Part shown: positions 40,261 through 50,420 of the stretch, piece by piece
How the letters are laid out: every line of letters begins with the position of its first letter
Numbering within the stretch: position 1 is the stretch's first letter
The notes under the pieces: generated by a model
What the model was told of the DNA's origin: nothing
The model's database searches: none
What the model saw: the letters and a program-made list of their open reading frames with translations, nothing else
NCBI RefSeq assembly: GCF_001945365.1
Contig: NZ_MSTQ01000012.1
Span: forward strand, 1-64,000
Length of the DNA: 64,000 nt
From: Pseudomonas reinekei
GTDB lineage: Bacteria > Pseudomonadota > Gammaproteobacteria > Pseudomonadales > Pseudomonadaceae
Reading direction: 5' to 3'
Translations under genes and position numbers: made by a program

Positions 40261-41220
40261 ATGAGCGAAGCGAAGCATCACCGCCTGATCATTCTGGGTT
40301 CCGGTCCCGCCGGTTACAGCGCAGCCGTGTATGCCGCCCGCGCCAACCTCAAACCCGTTGTCATTACCGGCATACAGGCAGGTGGCCAGCTCACCACCAC
40401 CGTCGAAGTCGATAACTGGCCAGGCGATGTAGAAGGCCTCACCGGCCCGGTGTTCATGGAACGCATGCAAAAACACGCCGAGCGCTTTGCCACAGAGATC
40501 GTTTACGACCACATCCATACTGCCAAGTTGCAACAGCGCCCGTTTCAACTGACTGGCGACAGTGGCACTTACACCTGCGACGCGCTGATTATTGCCACTG
40601 GCGCCTCCGCGCAATACCTGGGACTGCCGTCGGAAGAAACGTTTGCCGGCAAAGGCGTTTCCGCCTGCGCGACCTGCGACGGGTTCTTTTATCGCAATCA
40701 AGTGGTCGCGGTGATTGGCGGCGGCAACACCGCCGTTGAAGAGGCGCTGTACTTGTCGAACATCGCCAGGGAAGTTCATCTGATTCACCGCCGGGACAAG
40801 TTGCGCTCCGAGAAAATTCTCCAGGACAAACTCTTTGAGAAAGCCGCCAACGGCAATATCCGCCTGCACTGGAACCAGCATCTGGATGAAGTGCTGGGCG
40901 ACGCCAGCGGCGTGACCGGTGCCCGCCTGCGCGACAGCGTGACCGGTGAAACCCGCGAGCTGGCCTTGGCCGGCGTGTTCATCGCCATCGGCCACAAACC
41001 CAATACCGACCTGTTCGTCGGCCAGCTGGAAATGCGCGACGGGTATCTGCTGGTGAAGGGCGGCAGCGAGGGCGATGCCACCGCTACCGCCATTGCGGGC
41101 GTGTTTGCCGCCGGCGACGTCGCCGATCACGTCTATCGCCAGGCCGTCACCTCGGCGGGGGCTGGCTGCATGGCGGCGCTGGACGCGGAAAAATACCTCG
41201 ACGACATTCCCGTTGTTTAA
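40261..41220 (+). CDS. trxB: Thioredoxin reductase
   Basis: The 319-residue flavoenzyme has FAD motif GSGPAGYSAAVYAARANL, redox-active CATCDG and the NADPH site VIGGGNTAVEEALYLS. The FAD closing motif is GVFAAGDVADHVYRQA. It transfers electrons from NADPH to thioredoxin. GAGG lies eight bases before ATG 40261. It is transcribed divergently from ftsK. Confidence 0.97.
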   Translation: MSEAKHHRLIILGSGPAGYSAAVYAARANLKPVVITGIQAGGQLTTTVEVDNWPGDVEGLTGPVFMERMQKHAERFATEIVYDHIHTAKLQQRPFQLTGDSGTYTCDALIIATGASAQYLGLPSEETFAGKGVSACATCDGFFYRNQVVAVIGGGNTAVEEALYLSNIAREVHLIHRRDKLRSEKILQDKLFEKAANGNIRLHWNQHLDEVLGDASGVTGARLRDSVTGETRELALAGVFIAIGHKPNTDLFVGQLEMRDGYLLVKGGSEGDATATAIAGVFAAGDVADHVYRQAVTSAGAGCMAALDAEKYLDDIPVV

Positions 41221-41283
41221 CGGCACACTTGAAGGCGGGCCGATGGCCCGCCACCGCCCTCCCCTTCTGCAAGCCCGAACGCC

Positions 41284-41964
41284 ATGCTGACTTGGTTACA
41301 ACGCAACACCCTGACTTTCCCGCCGCTGGAAAAAGCCATGCGCGACCCCAACGGGTTGCTGGCTGCAGGTGGCGACTTGTCCGCCGATCGACTGATCCAG
41401 GCTTATCGTCACGGCTGCTTTCCCTGGTTCTCGGAGGGCCAACCCATCCTCTGGTGGTCGCCCGACCCACGCACGGTTTTGTTTCCCGACGAACTGCACG
41501 TTTCCCGCAGCCTGAATAAACTGTTGCGCCAGCAACGTTATCAGGTGACTTTCGATCGCGATTTTGCCGCCGTGATCAAAGCCTGCGCAGCCCCGAGGGA
41601 ATATGCCGACGGCACCTGGATCACCGAGGCGATGCAGGACGCCTATATTGAATTGCATCGCCGCGGGTTCGCGCACTCGGTGGAAGTCTGGGACCAGGAC
41701 GAACTGGTGGGCGGCCTGTATGGCCTGGCGATGGGGCAGATGTTTTTCGGCGAGTCCATGTTCAGCCGCGCCGACAACGCTTCCAAATTTGGCTTTGCCA
41801 CCCTGGTGCGACATCTGAAAGACTCGGGCTTTGTCCTGATCGACTGCCAGATGCCTACCGACCATCTGCACAGCCTCGGCGCGCGAGCCATCCCCCGCAG
41901 CGCGTTTGCCGGTTATCTGGCGCAATATCTGGATCAACCCAGCCGCGCAACCTGGGTTTGCTGA
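41284..41964 (+). CDS. aat: Leucyl/phenylalanyl-tRNA-protein transferase
   Basis: The 226-residue enzyme adds Leu or Phe from tRNA to proteins with N-terminal Lys or Arg and so marks them for ClpS/ClpAP. Family marks are PNGLLAAGGDLS, HGCFPWFSEGQPILWWSPDPR and GGLYGLAMGQMFFGESMFS. It lies just upstream of the second N-degron transferase gene; clpS and clpA are 1-4 kb away on the other strand. Confidence 0.96.
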   Translation: MLTWLQRNTLTFPPLEKAMRDPNGLLAAGGDLSADRLIQAYRHGCFPWFSEGQPILWWSPDPRTVLFPDELHVSRSLNKLLRQQRYQVTFDRDFAAVIKACAAPREYADGTWITEAMQDAYIELHRRGFAHSVEVWDQDELVGGLYGLAMGQMFFGESMFSRADNASKFGFATLVRHLKDSGFVLIDCQMPTDHLHSLGARAIPRSAFAGYLAQYLDQPSRATWVC

Positions 41965-42021
41965 GCGACTTTTGCGCGCGTGGCTTACACTTAATCGAAA
42001 GCATTATCCCGAGGGTTGATC

Positions 42022-42729
42022 ATGACCGAGTTGGCGCGCTTGAAGTTCTATGCCACTCAGCCCCACTCTTGCAGCTATCTGCCTGAGGAGCAGGCCACGA
42101 CCCTGTTCCTTGACCCTAGCCAGCCCATGGACGTGCATGTCTACGCAGACCTGTCGGAAATGGGTTTTCGTCGCAGTGGCGATCATCTATATCGGCCCCA
42201 TTGCCAGAACTGCAATGCCTGCGTGCCCGCGCGCATCCCTGTAGGACAATTCACCCCCAACCGTCAGCAGAAGCGAATCTTCAAGCGCAACGCCGACTTG
42301 CAAGTGCGACCGGCCAAGCCGGGCTTTAGCGAAGAGTATTTCGATCTCTATCAACGGTACATCGAAGAACGCCACGCCGATGGCGACATGTACCCACCCA
42401 GCCGCGATCAATTCTCTACCTTCCTGGTGCGCGACCTGCCGTTTTCCCGTTTCTACGAATTTCGTCTCGACGGACGGTTGCTGGCGATCGCCGTCACCGA
42501 CCTGCTGCCCAACGGCCTTTCGGCGGTCTACACCTTCTATGAACCCGCAGAAGAACGACGCAGCCTGGGGCGCTACGCGATCCTCTGGCAAATCGCCGAG
42601 GCCCGACGACTGGGACTGGATGCGGTCTACTTGGGCTACTGGATCAAAAACTGCAAAAAAATGAGCTACAAGACGCAATACCGCCCCATAGAGCTGCTCA
42701 TTAACCAGCGCTGGGTCGTTCTGAACTAG
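42022..42729 (+). CDS. bpt: Aspartate/glutamate leucyltransferase (Bpt)
   Basis: The 235-residue protein is the bacterial relative of eukaryotic arginyltransferase. It puts Leu on proteins with N-terminal Asp or Glu. N-terminal Cys residues (HSCSYLPEEQA and CQNCNACVPARIPV) and the C-terminal GYWIKNCKKMSYKTQYRPIE are family marks. ATG 42022 follows GAGGG. It is older-named ate. It works with Aat to feed ClpS. Confidence 0.95.
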   Translation: MTELARLKFYATQPHSCSYLPEEQATTLFLDPSQPMDVHVYADLSEMGFRRSGDHLYRPHCQNCNACVPARIPVGQFTPNRQQKRIFKRNADLQVRPAKPGFSEEYFDLYQRYIEERHADGDMYPPSRDQFSTFLVRDLPFSRFYEFRLDGRLLAIAVTDLLPNGLSAVYTFYEPAEERRSLGRYAILWQIAEARRLGLDAVYLGYWIKNCKKMSYKTQYRPIELLINQRWVVLN

Positions 42730-42840
42730 AGCGCACCGTAAACCCCTTGGCTTGACCCCCACTTTTCGGGCACAATGCACGCCGCTTTTGCCTGGCGCAG
42801 TTGCACCGGGCCATTCACTGGACACCGAGGGCTTTACTGC

Positions 42841-43059
42841 ATGTCGAAAGAAGACAGCTTCGAAATGGAAGGCACTGTCGTCGACACCCTGCCCAACACC
42901 ATGTTTCGCGTGGAGTTGGAAAATGGGCACGTCGTAACCGCGCATATTTCCGGCAAGATGCGCAAGAACTACATCCGTATTCTTACCGGTGACAAAGTGC
43001 GCGTCGAGCTGACGCCCTATGACTTGAGCAAAGGGCGCATCACTTACCGCGCTCGCTAA
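42841..43059 (+). CDS. infA: Translation initiation factor IF-1
   Basis: The 72-residue S1/OB-fold protein has the standard sequence marks [20 protein letters not shown] and [15 protein letters not shown]. It binds the 30S A site during initiation. The gene is followed by a strong terminator and lies 111 bases after bpt, so it probably has its own promoter as well. Confidence 0.97.
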
Positions 43060-43074
43060 TCAAGTCAATACAAG

Positions 43075-43100
43075 ACGCCCGGCTGATGCCGGGCGTTTTT
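43075..43100 (+). terminator. Rho-independent terminator after infA
   Basis: ACGCCCGGC (43075-43083) pairs with GCCGGGCGT (43088-43096) across a four-base loop, followed by T5. It separates infA from the convergent clpA gene. Confidence 0.93.
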
Positions 43101-43170
43101 GTTTGGCTGCGATTTGATAGACAGCAAAAAGGCGCCAATCGGCGCCCTTCTGCTTTGCAACGGTTTAACG

Positions 43171-45441
43171 TCAGGCCATCTCGGCCGTAGTCTCGAAGTC
43201 GAAGGTCAGCTCGCCGTCCTTGATGTCGATGTGCACCACACCGCCATGTTCGGCCAGCTCGCCAAAGAGAATCTCCTCCGCCAGTGGACGCTTGATCTTG
43301 TCCTGGATCAAGCGAGCCATTGGTCGAGCCCCCATTGCCGAGTCGTAACCCCCGGCCGCCAGCCAGCTGCGGGCGGCATCGGTGACTTCCAGCAATACAC
43401 GCTTGTCTTCCAGCTGCGCCTGAAGTTCGGTAAGGAACTTGTCCACCACGCTTTTGATGACCTCATGGCTGAGGCGACCAAACTGGATAATGGTGTCCAG
43501 ACGGTTGCGGAACTCCGGCGTGAAGCTCTTCTTGATCACTTCCATCGCATCGGACGAGTGGTCCTGATGGGTGAAACCGATCGAAGCACGCGCTGCAGTT
43601 TCGGCACCGGCGTTGGTCGTCATGATGACAATTACGTTTCGGAAGTCCGCTTTGCGCCCGTTGTTATCGGTCAGCGTACCGTGGTCCATCACCTGCAACA
43701 GCAGGTTGAAGACTTCCGGATGCGCCTTCTCGATCTCATCGAGCAACAGCACGCAGTGAGGCTGCTTGGTGATGGCTTCGGTCAGCAAACCGCCCTGATC
43801 GAACCCGACATAGCCCGGAGGCGCACCAATCAGACGCGATACGGTGTGACGCTCCATGTACTCGGACATATCGAAGCGAATCAGCTCGACACCCAAAGCC
43901 TTGGCCAACTGGCGCGCCGCTTCGGTTTTACCGACACCGGTAGGCCCGGCGAACAGGAACGAACCAACAGGCTTGTCAGGCGACTTCAGGCCGGCACGGG
44001 ACAGCTTGATCGCCGTTGCCAGCGAGTCAATCGCTGCATCCTGACCAAACACCGTCAGCTTCAGGTCACGCTCAAGGTTGCGCAGCAGCTCTTTATCGGA
44101 ACTGGTGACATGCTTCGGCGGGATCCGCGCGATTTTCGCGACGATGTCCTCAACTTGCGGCACTTCGATGCGTTTTACACGCTTCTCGACCGGCTGCAGG
44201 CGTTGATAGGCACCCGCCTCGTCGATGACGTCGATGGCCTTGTCCGGCATATGACGGTCATTGATGTAGCGCGAGGCCAGTTCGGCAGCCGCGCGCAGGG
44301 CTTCATCGCTGTATTCGATATTGTGATGGCTCTCGAAACGACCCTTGAGGCCACGCAGAATACCGATGGTGTCTTCCACCGAAGGCTCGGACACGTCGAC
44401 CTTCTGGAAGCGCCGGGCCAAGGCACGGTCCTTCTCGAAAATCCCGCGGAATTCCTGGAAGGTGGTCGAGCCGATGCAACGGATATCACCGGACGACAGC
44501 AATGGCTTGAGCAGGTTCGAGGCATCCATCACGCCACCGGACGCGGCACCCGCACCGATGATGGTGTGGATTTCGTCGATGAACAGGATTGCCTGCGGGC
44601 GTTTTTTCAGCTCATTGAGCAACGCCTTGAAGCGCTTCTCGAAATCACCGCGGTATTTGGTCCCGGCCAGCAACGCGCCGAGATCAAGGGAGTAAACCAC
44701 GCTGTTGGCCAGCAGGTCCGGCACCTGGTTGTCGACAATGCGCTTGGCCAGGCCTTCGGCGATCGCGGTTTTACCCACGCCCGCCTCACCCACCAGCAGC
44801 GGATTGTTTTTGCGACGACGCGCCAGAATCTGCGCAACGCGTTCGACTTCCAGCTCACGACCTACCAACGGATCGATACGACCCTGGCGCGCGAGTTCAT
44901 TGAGGTTGCTGGCATAAGCATCCAGGGGATTGCCTGAAGATGAAGACTCACCGCCCTCGTCATCCTGCATATCTTGCTCACCTTCAGAGTGATCGCCGTG
45001 CCCTGGCACTTTGGAAATGCCATGGGCGATATAGTTGACGACATCAATGCGCGCAACGCTCTGCTGTTTCAGCAGGAACACCGCCTGACTCTCTTGCTCA
45101 CTGAAGATCGCGACCAGCACGTTGGCGCCAGTCACTTCGCGTTTGCCCGAGCTCTGTACGTGAAACACAGCACGTTGCAGTACACGCTGGAAGCCCAGGG
45201 TTGGCTGGGTTTCACGATCCTCGTCATGCACGGGGATCAATGGCGTGGTGGAGTCGATGAACTCCTGCAGGTCATGCTTGAGTTTGTCGAGGTTTGCGCC
45301 GCACGCACGTAAAACAGTGGCGGCAGCCTCATTGTCCAATAGGGCCAGCAGAAGATGTTCGACGGTCATGAATTCATGACGCTTCGAACGGGCCTCCTTG
45401 AAGGCAAGATTGAGGGTGACTTCGAGCTCGCGGTTTAACAT
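43171..45441 (-). CDS. clpA: ATP-dependent Clp protease ATP-binding subunit ClpA
   Basis: The 756-residue Hsp100 unfoldase has an N-terminal Clp repeat domain that binds ClpS (about residues 1-145). Two AAA+ modules follow, with Walker A GEAGVGKTAIAEG and GPTGVGKTEAARQ. It feeds ClpP with N-degron and other substrates. It lies 30 bases downstream of clpS, the usual operon. Confidence 0.97.
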   Translation of the reverse strand: MLNRELEVTLNLAFKEARSKRHEFMTVEHLLLALLDNEAAATVLRACGANLDKLKHDLQEFIDSTTPLIPVHDEDRETQPTLGFQRVLQRAVFHVQSSGKREVTGANVLVAIFSEQESQAVFLLKQQSVARIDVVNYIAHGISKVPGHGDHSEGEQDMQDDEGGESSSSGNPLDAYASNLNELARQGRIDPLVGRELEVERVAQILARRRKNNPLLVGEAGVGKTAIAEGLAKRIVDNQVPDLLANSVVYSLDLGALLAGTKYRGDFEKRFKALLNELKKRPQAILFIDEIHTIIGAGAASGGVMDASNLLKPLLSSGDIRCIGSTTFQEFRGIFEKDRALARRFQKVDVSEPSVEDTIGILRGLKGRFESHHNIEYSDEALRAAAELASRYINDRHMPDKAIDVIDEAGAYQRLQPVEKRVKRIEVPQVEDIVAKIARIPPKHVTSSDKELLRNLERDLKLTVFGQDAAIDSLATAIKLSRAGLKSPDKPVGSFLFAGPTGVGKTEAARQLAKALGVELIRFDMSEYMERHTVSRLIGAPPGYVGFDQGGLLTEAITKQPHCVLLLDEIEKAHPEVFNLLLQVMDHGTLTDNNGRKADFRNVIVIMTTNAGAETAARASIGFTHQDHSSDAMEVIKKSFTPEFRNRLDTIIQFGRLSHEVIKSVVDKFLTELQAQLEDKRVLLEVTDAARSWLAAGGYDSAMGARPMARLIQDKIKRPLAEEILFGELAEHGGVVHIDIKDGELTFDFETTAEMA

Positions 45442-45471
45442 AGCTTCACCTCATACCCAAGTGGTCGGCGA

Positions 45472-45855
45472 TTAACCGTCCTTCTCGATTTCACAGAGTA
45501 GCGGATGCTGGCTTTCCCTGGCGTACTGGTTGACCTGCATGGCCTTCGTCTCGGCGATGTCGCGGGTAAACACTCCACATACTGCCCGTCCTTCTGTATG
45601 AACGGCCAGCATGACCTTGGTCGCCAGCTCGCGATTCAGGTTAAAAAACACCTCGAGCACTTCGACGACGAAATCCATCGGTGTGTAGTCATCATTGAAC
45701 AAAACCACCTTGTACATTGGCGGCGCCTGTAAAGCAGGCTTCGCCTCCTGAACAGCAATGCCTGCGGAATCGTCGTCGTGTTCCTCCGGGCGATCTTTCT
45801 GGAGAGTCGGGCGATCCTGATTGAATGTTAGTCGAATCTGGCTGATTGCATGCAT
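45472..45855 (-). CDS. clpS: ClpS adaptor protein
   Basis: The 127-residue adaptor recognises N-terminal Leu, Phe, Trp and Tyr and hands the protein to ClpA. The binding core is PPMYKVVLFNDDYTPMDFVVEVLE with the conserved NDD, followed by HTEGRAVCGVFTRDIAETKA. I chose ATG 45855 from memory of other Pseudomonas ClpS N-termini (MHA). An in-frame ATG at 45882 is possible, and neither has a clear ribosome binding site. Confidence 0.93.
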   Translation of the reverse strand: MHAISQIRLTFNQDRPTLQKDRPEEHDDDSAGIAVQEAKPALQAPPMYKVVLFNDDYTPMDFVVEVLEVFFNLNRELATKVMLAVHTEGRAVCGVFTRDIAETKAMQVNQYARESQHPLLCEIEKDG

Positions 45856-46079
45856 GGAAAGAAAGGTTCGTCTGTTGTTCATATACAGTGGTGGGGGCGG
45901 CTATCAGCGTTTTCAACTCCGACTGCCGGGTCAACTTGACTATCGGCAAAAGGGTGTTACAAACAATAGAGCCCACAGTGGGTAAAAAAGGTCCGCGGAG
46001 TCAACTTTTTTCTAAGAAGTGACTGCGGATGAACTGGATGATACTCCAGTGATGGAGTCTGTTGCAGAGGGATATGGAT

Positions 46080-46346
46080 ATGTCAGGCGTCAAGGTCAGT
46101 GGCAAGGTCAAATGGTTCAACAATGCCAAGGGTTTCGGGTTCATCAATGAGGACGGCAAGACAGAAGATCTGTTCGTTCACTACTCGGCTATCCAGATGG
46201 ATGGCTATAAGACCCTGAAGGCCGGACAAGCCGTGGTATTCGAAATCATCCAGGGACCCAAGGGCCTGCATGCGATCAACATCTGCAACCCTGTGGATGC
46301 TTCGAAAACCGTGAACTCCACCGCACAATCGACCGTTACGGCCTGA
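46080..46346 (+). CDS. cspD: Cold-shock-domain protein CspD
   Basis: The 88-residue protein has RNP1 KGFGFIN and RNP2 DLFVHYSAI in one cold-shock OB fold, plus a C-terminal tail. The tail and its place divergent from clpS-clpA identify it as CspD, which in E. coli inhibits replication in stationary phase. ATG 46080 has GAGGG nine bases upstream; the ATG at 46074 is too close. Confidence 0.92.
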   Translation: MSGVKVSGKVKWFNNAKGFGFINEDGKTEDLFVHYSAIQMDGYKTLKAGQAVVFEIIQGPKGLHAINICNPVDASKTVNSTAQSTVTA

Positions 46347-46370
46347 GACCGCACCACCATCCACTCATAA

Positions 46371-46413
46371 AAAACCGCCCGACTCAATCGCTTGAGCCGG
46401 GCGGTTTTTTTTC
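46371..46413. terminator. Bidirectional terminator cspD / icd
   Basis: AAAACCGCCCG pairs with CGGGCGGTTTT (46371-46381 with 46398-46408), with an inner CTCAA/TTGAG stem. A-rich and T-rich flanks make it work for both convergent genes. Confidence 0.93.
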
Positions 46414-46428
46414 ATGCCTGGCGTTCGC

Positions 46429-47685
46429 TTACATGTGCGAGATCAGTGCATCGCCGAAGCCGGAAGAAGAAACCAGCTTGGCACCATCCATCAGACGTTC
46501 GAAGTCATAGGTCACGGTCTTGGCGGAAATCGCGCCGTTGGTGCCCTTGATGATCAGGTCGGCCGCTTCGGTCCAGCCCATGTGGCGCAGCATCATTTCG
46601 GCGGACAGAATCAGCGAGCCCGGGTTGACCTGGTCCTTGCCGGCGTACTTTGGTGCAGTACCGTGGGTGGCTTCGAACATGGCCACGGTGTCGGACAGGT
46701 TGGCACCTGGCGCGATACCGATACCCCCCACTTCCGCCGCGAGGGCGTCGGAGAGGTAGTCGCCGTTCAGGTTCAGGGTCGCGATCACATCGTACTCGGC
46801 CGGGCGCAGCAGGATCTGCTGGAGCATGGCGTCGGCGATGGCATCCTTGACGATGACGTTCTTGCCGGTTTTCGGGTTCTTGAACTGCATCCACGGACCA
46901 CCGTCGAGCAGGGTCGCGCCGAACTCCTCGGCCGCCACTTCATAGGCCCATTCCTTGAAGGCACCCTCGGTGAACTTCATGATGTTGCCTTTGTGCACGA
47001 TGGTCAGCGAATCACGATCGTTGTCGACCACATATTGCAGTGCCTTGCGCGCCAGACGCTTGGTGCCTTGCAGGGAGACCGGCTTGACGCCGATACCGCA
47101 GTTCTCGTCGAAACGAATCTTGGTGACACCCATTTCTTCTTTCAGGAACTTGATGACCTTGGTCGCTTCCGGCGTACCGGCCTTCCACTCGATGCCGGCG
47201 TAAATGTCTTCGGAGTTCTCGCGGAAGATGGTCATGTCGACGTCGCCTGGCTTCTTGACCGGGCTAGGCACGCCTTCGAACCAGCGCACCGGACGCAGGC
47301 AGACGTAGAGGTCGAGTTGCTGACGCAGCGCGACGTTGAGCGAGCGGATGCCGCCACCGACCGGCGTGGTCAGCGGGCCTTTGATGGACACCACGTAATC
47401 CTTGACCGCGTCCAGGGTTTCCTGAGGCAGCCAGGTATCCTGATCGTAAACCTGAGTCGCTTTTTCCCCGGCGTACACTTCCATCCAGGAAATCTTGCGC
47501 TCGCCGCCGTAAGCCTTTTTCACAGCAGCATCGACAACCTTGATCATGACCGGACTGATGTCGACACCAATGCCGTCACCTTCGATGAAGGGGATGATCG
47601 GGTTATTAGGAACATTGAGAGAATGGTCTGCATTGACGGTGATTTTGTCGCCGACGGCCGGAACCTGAATCTTCTTGTAACCCAT
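46429..47685 (-). CDS. icd: NADP-dependent isocitrate dehydrogenase (dimeric)
   Basis: The 418-residue enzyme oxidises isocitrate to 2-oxoglutarate and CO2 in the TCA cycle. Marks are the metal/substrate region DNCDSLTIVHKGN-like (here DNDRDSLTIVHKGNIMKFTE), the phosphorylatable Ser in the RSLNVALRQQLDLYVCLRP stretch and ATHGTAPKYAGKD near the C-terminus. ATG 47685 follows GGAG. It lies divergent from the unrelated monomeric enzyme. Confidence 0.96.
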   Translation of the reverse strand: MGYKKIQVPAVGDKITVNADHSLNVPNNPIIPFIEGDGIGVDISPVMIKVVDAAVKKAYGGERKISWMEVYAGEKATQVYDQDTWLPQETLDAVKDYVVSIKGPLTTPVGGGIRSLNVALRQQLDLYVCLRPVRWFEGVPSPVKKPGDVDMTIFRENSEDIYAGIEWKAGTPEATKVIKFLKEEMGVTKIRFDENCGIGVKPVSLQGTKRLARKALQYVVDNDRDSLTIVHKGNIMKFTEGAFKEWAYEVAAEEFGATLLDGGPWMQFKNPKTGKNVIVKDAIADAMLQQILLRPAEYDVIATLNLNGDYLSDALAAEVGGIGIAPGANLSDTVAMFEATHGTAPKYAGKDQVNPGSLILSAEMMLRHMGWTEAADLIIKGTNGAISAKTVTYDFERLMDGAKLVSSSGFGDALISHM

Positions 47686-48178
47686 GCTGAACTCCATTGA
47701 TTGGATTGAACATCTGGCTTGGTTCGAGCGTAACCCAGTTGAATCGGCGCGCAAACCCTCTGTTCCATCCATCTGCCGCAAAGCCGCACAACTCACGCGC
47801 TACAAGCCTGAAAGCAAAGGGAAAAGCGCCAAACTCCAGCACGACGAATGACGACGCGCGCCACTCGCCCCTGCGACCTTTAGACCAATGGACGAGATTC
47901 GTTGCGTATGAACCATCGGCAGATTGCCAGCTACCTATGTATAATGCCGCCGCTGACCAAAGGGTCACGACGACCGAAAGGCTCTATGATGAGGCTTTCA
48001 GCTCGACAGGCCGGCCTGTTACCGCAGTCCGGCTGCTTGACGCCCTACTGATGCACCCAACATCACAGCAACGAAACCTCGATATTCGGCTCATGGATGA
48101 CTTTGAACGAACGCGCTTACCCGGCGCCCCTCGAGTTTCTGCGCACGCTTTAGCAAAGAAGAGAGAGTTAATCCGAAT
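47686..48178. other. Divergent intergenic region icd / idh
   Basis: This 493-base gap has no supported gene, although frames are open. A TATAAT occurs at 47940-47945 on the plus strand, without a well spaced -35. The region probably carries promoters for both isocitrate dehydrogenases. Confidence 0.5.
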
Positions 48179-50404
48179 ATGCCCACCCGCTCGAAGATCA
48201 TCTATACCTTCACCGACGAAGCCCCAGCCCTCGCCACCTATTCACTGTTGCCTATCGTAGAGGCGTTCACCGCCTCGGCTGATATCGCCGTGGAAACCCG
48301 CGATATCTCTCTTGCAGGGCGCATCCTGGCCAGCTTCCCCGAGCAACTGGGCGACAAAGCCGTAGCCGACCACCTCGCCGAACTGGGCGACCTGGCCGTT
48401 ACGCCTGAAGCCAACATCATCAAGCTGCCCAACATCAGCGCCTCGGTTCCGCAGCTGCAAGCCGCGATCAAAGAACTGCAAGCCCAGGGCTACGCACTGC
48501 CGGACTATCCGGAAACCGTGACCAGCGACGCCGACAAAGAAACCAAGGCCCGTTACGACAAGGTCAAGGGCAGCGCCGTGAACCCGGTTCTGCGTGAAGG
48601 CAACTCCGACCGTCGCGCCCCACTGTCGGTCAAGAACTACGCACGCAAGCACCCGCACAAAATGGGCGCCTGGGCTGCGGACTCCAAGTCCCACGTCGCG
48701 CACATGAGCACCGGTGATTTCTACGGCAGCGAAAAAGCTGCCCTGATCGACGCCGCTGGCGCCGTGAAGATCGAACTGATCGCTCAAGACGGCACCACCA
48801 CCGTCCTGAAAGAAAAAACTACCGTTCAGGCGGGCGAGATCCTCGACTGCGCCGTCATGAGCAAAAACGCTCTGCGCGCATTCATTGCCGCTGAAATCGA
48901 AAGTGCCAAGGCGCAAGGCGTGCTGCTGTCGGTTCACCTGAAAGCCACCATGATGAAGGTCTCCGACCCGATCATGTTCGGCCAGATCGTTGCCGAGTTC
49001 TATAAAGACGCGCTGACCAAGCACGCTGACGTGCTGGCCCAGATCGGCTTCAACCTGAACAACGGCATCGGCGACCTGTACGCTCGCATCAAGGCCCTGC
49101 CGGCCGAGCAGCAAGCGCAGATCGAAGCTGACATTCAGGCGGTCTACGCCGTTCGCCCTTCCCTGGCGATGGTCAATTCCGACAAAGGCATCACCAACCT
49201 GCACGTGCCGAGCGACGTTATCGTCGACGCCTCGATGCCGGCCATGATCCGTGACTCCGGCAAAATGTGGGGCACCGACGGCCAGTTGCACGACACCAAG
49301 GCTGTGATCCCGGATCGCTGCTACGCCACCATCTACCAGGCGGTCATCGAAGACTGCAAGGCAAACGGCGCTTTCGACCCAACTACCATGGGCAGCGTGC
49401 CGAACGTCGGTCTGATGGCGAAAAAAGCCGAAGAGTACGGTTCCCACGACAAGACGTTCCAGATCAAGACCAACGGCGTGGTCCGCGTGACCGACACCAA
49501 TGGCACCCTGTTGCTGGAACAGTCGGTTGAAGCCGGCGACATCTTCCGCATGTGCCAGACCAAAGACGCGCCGATCCAGGACTGGGTCAAGCTGGCCGTC
49601 AACCGTGCTCGCGCCAGCAGCACCCCGGCGATCTTCTGGCTGGACCCAATGCGCGCCCACGACGGCGTGGTGATCGAGAAAGTTCAGGCTTACCTGAAGG
49701 ATCACGACACTGTCGGTCTGGACATCCAGATCATGGCACCGGTCGACGCAATGAAGTACACCCTGCAGCGCACCCGCGAAGGCAAGGACACCATTTCGGT
49801 GACCGGCAACGTACTGCGCGACTACCTGACCGACCTGTTCCCGATCATGGAACTGGGCACAAGCGCCAAGATGCTGTCGATCGTGCCACTGATGAATGGC
49901 GGTGGCCTGTTCGAAACCGGCGCCGGCGGTTCGGCTCCGAAGCACGTTCAGCAGCTGCTGGAAGAAAACTTCCTGCGCTGGGATTCGCTGGGTGAATTCC
50001 TGGCACTGGCCGCATCCCTGGAACACCTGGGCGTGACCTACAACAATCCAAAGGCGCTGGTTCTGGCCAAGACCCTGGACCAGGCCACCGGCCAGTTCCT
50101 GGACAACAACAAGTCGCCATCGCGCAAAGTCGGTAACATCGACAACCGCGGCAGCCACTTCTACCTGGCGCTGTACTGGGCTCAAGCCCTGGCTGCCCAG
50201 ACTGAAGACACTGCACTGCAAGCGCAGTTTGCGACTCTGGCCAAGACCCTGACCGAGAACGAAGCAACCATCGTTGCCGAGCTCAACGCCGTTCAGGGCA
50301 AGCCAGTCGACATCGGCGGTTACTACCACGCCAGTGCCGAGCTGATCAGCAAAGCCATGCGCCCAAGCGCCACGCTCAACGCGGCGATTGCTGCGCTGGT
50401 GTAA
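48179..50404 (+). CDS. idh: NADP-dependent isocitrate dehydrogenase (monomeric)
   Basis: The 741-residue enzyme is of the monomeric type, unrelated in length to dimeric Icd. It catalyses the same reaction. Typical segments are NLPNISASVPQLQAAIKELQ-like near the N-terminus, LREGNSDRRAP, the KTNGVVRVTD region and NGGGLFETGAGGSAPKHVQQ. In pseudomonads both isoenzymes share the TCA flux. ATG 48179 is the first start of the conserved N-terminus (MPTRSKIIYTFTDEAPALAT). A strong terminator follows. Confidence 0.97.
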   Translation: MPTRSKIIYTFTDEAPALATYSLLPIVEAFTASADIAVETRDISLAGRILASFPEQLGDKAVADHLAELGDLAVTPEANIIKLPNISASVPQLQAAIKELQAQGYALPDYPETVTSDADKETKARYDKVKGSAVNPVLREGNSDRRAPLSVKNYARKHPHKMGAWAADSKSHVAHMSTGDFYGSEKAALIDAAGAVKIELIAQDGTTTVLKEKTTVQAGEILDCAVMSKNALRAFIAAEIESAKAQGVLLSVHLKATMMKVSDPIMFGQIVAEFYKDALTKHADVLAQIGFNLNNGIGDLYARIKALPAEQQAQIEADIQAVYAVRPSLAMVNSDKGITNLHVPSDVIVDASMPAMIRDSGKMWGTDGQLHDTKAVIPDRCYATIYQAVIEDCKANGAFDPTTMGSVPNVGLMAKKAEEYGSHDKTFQIKTNGVVRVTDTNGTLLLEQSVEAGDIFRMCQTKDAPIQDWVKLAVNRARASSTPAIFWLDPMRAHDGVVIEKVQAYLKDHDTVGLDIQIMAPVDAMKYTLQRTREGKDTISVTGNVLRDYLTDLFPIMELGTSAKMLSIVPLMNGGGLFETGAGGSAPKHVQQLLEENFLRWDSLGEFLALAASLEHLGVTYNNPKALVLAKTLDQATGQFLDNNKSPSRKVGNIDNRGSHFYLALYWAQALAAQTEDTALQAQFATLAKTLTENEATIVAELNAVQGKPVDIGGYYHASAELISKAMRPSATLNAAIAALV

Positions 50405-50420
50405 GGCTGTAAGGAAGCAA

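Noticed and set aside
42752..42776. TTGACC and CACAAT before infA as a sigma-70 promoter
   Set aside because: The spacing is about 13 bases, too short for a functional pair.
47697..48260. Open frame in the icd/idh gap
   Set aside because: It overlaps the idh start in another frame, has no ribosome binding site and no recognisable sequence pattern.
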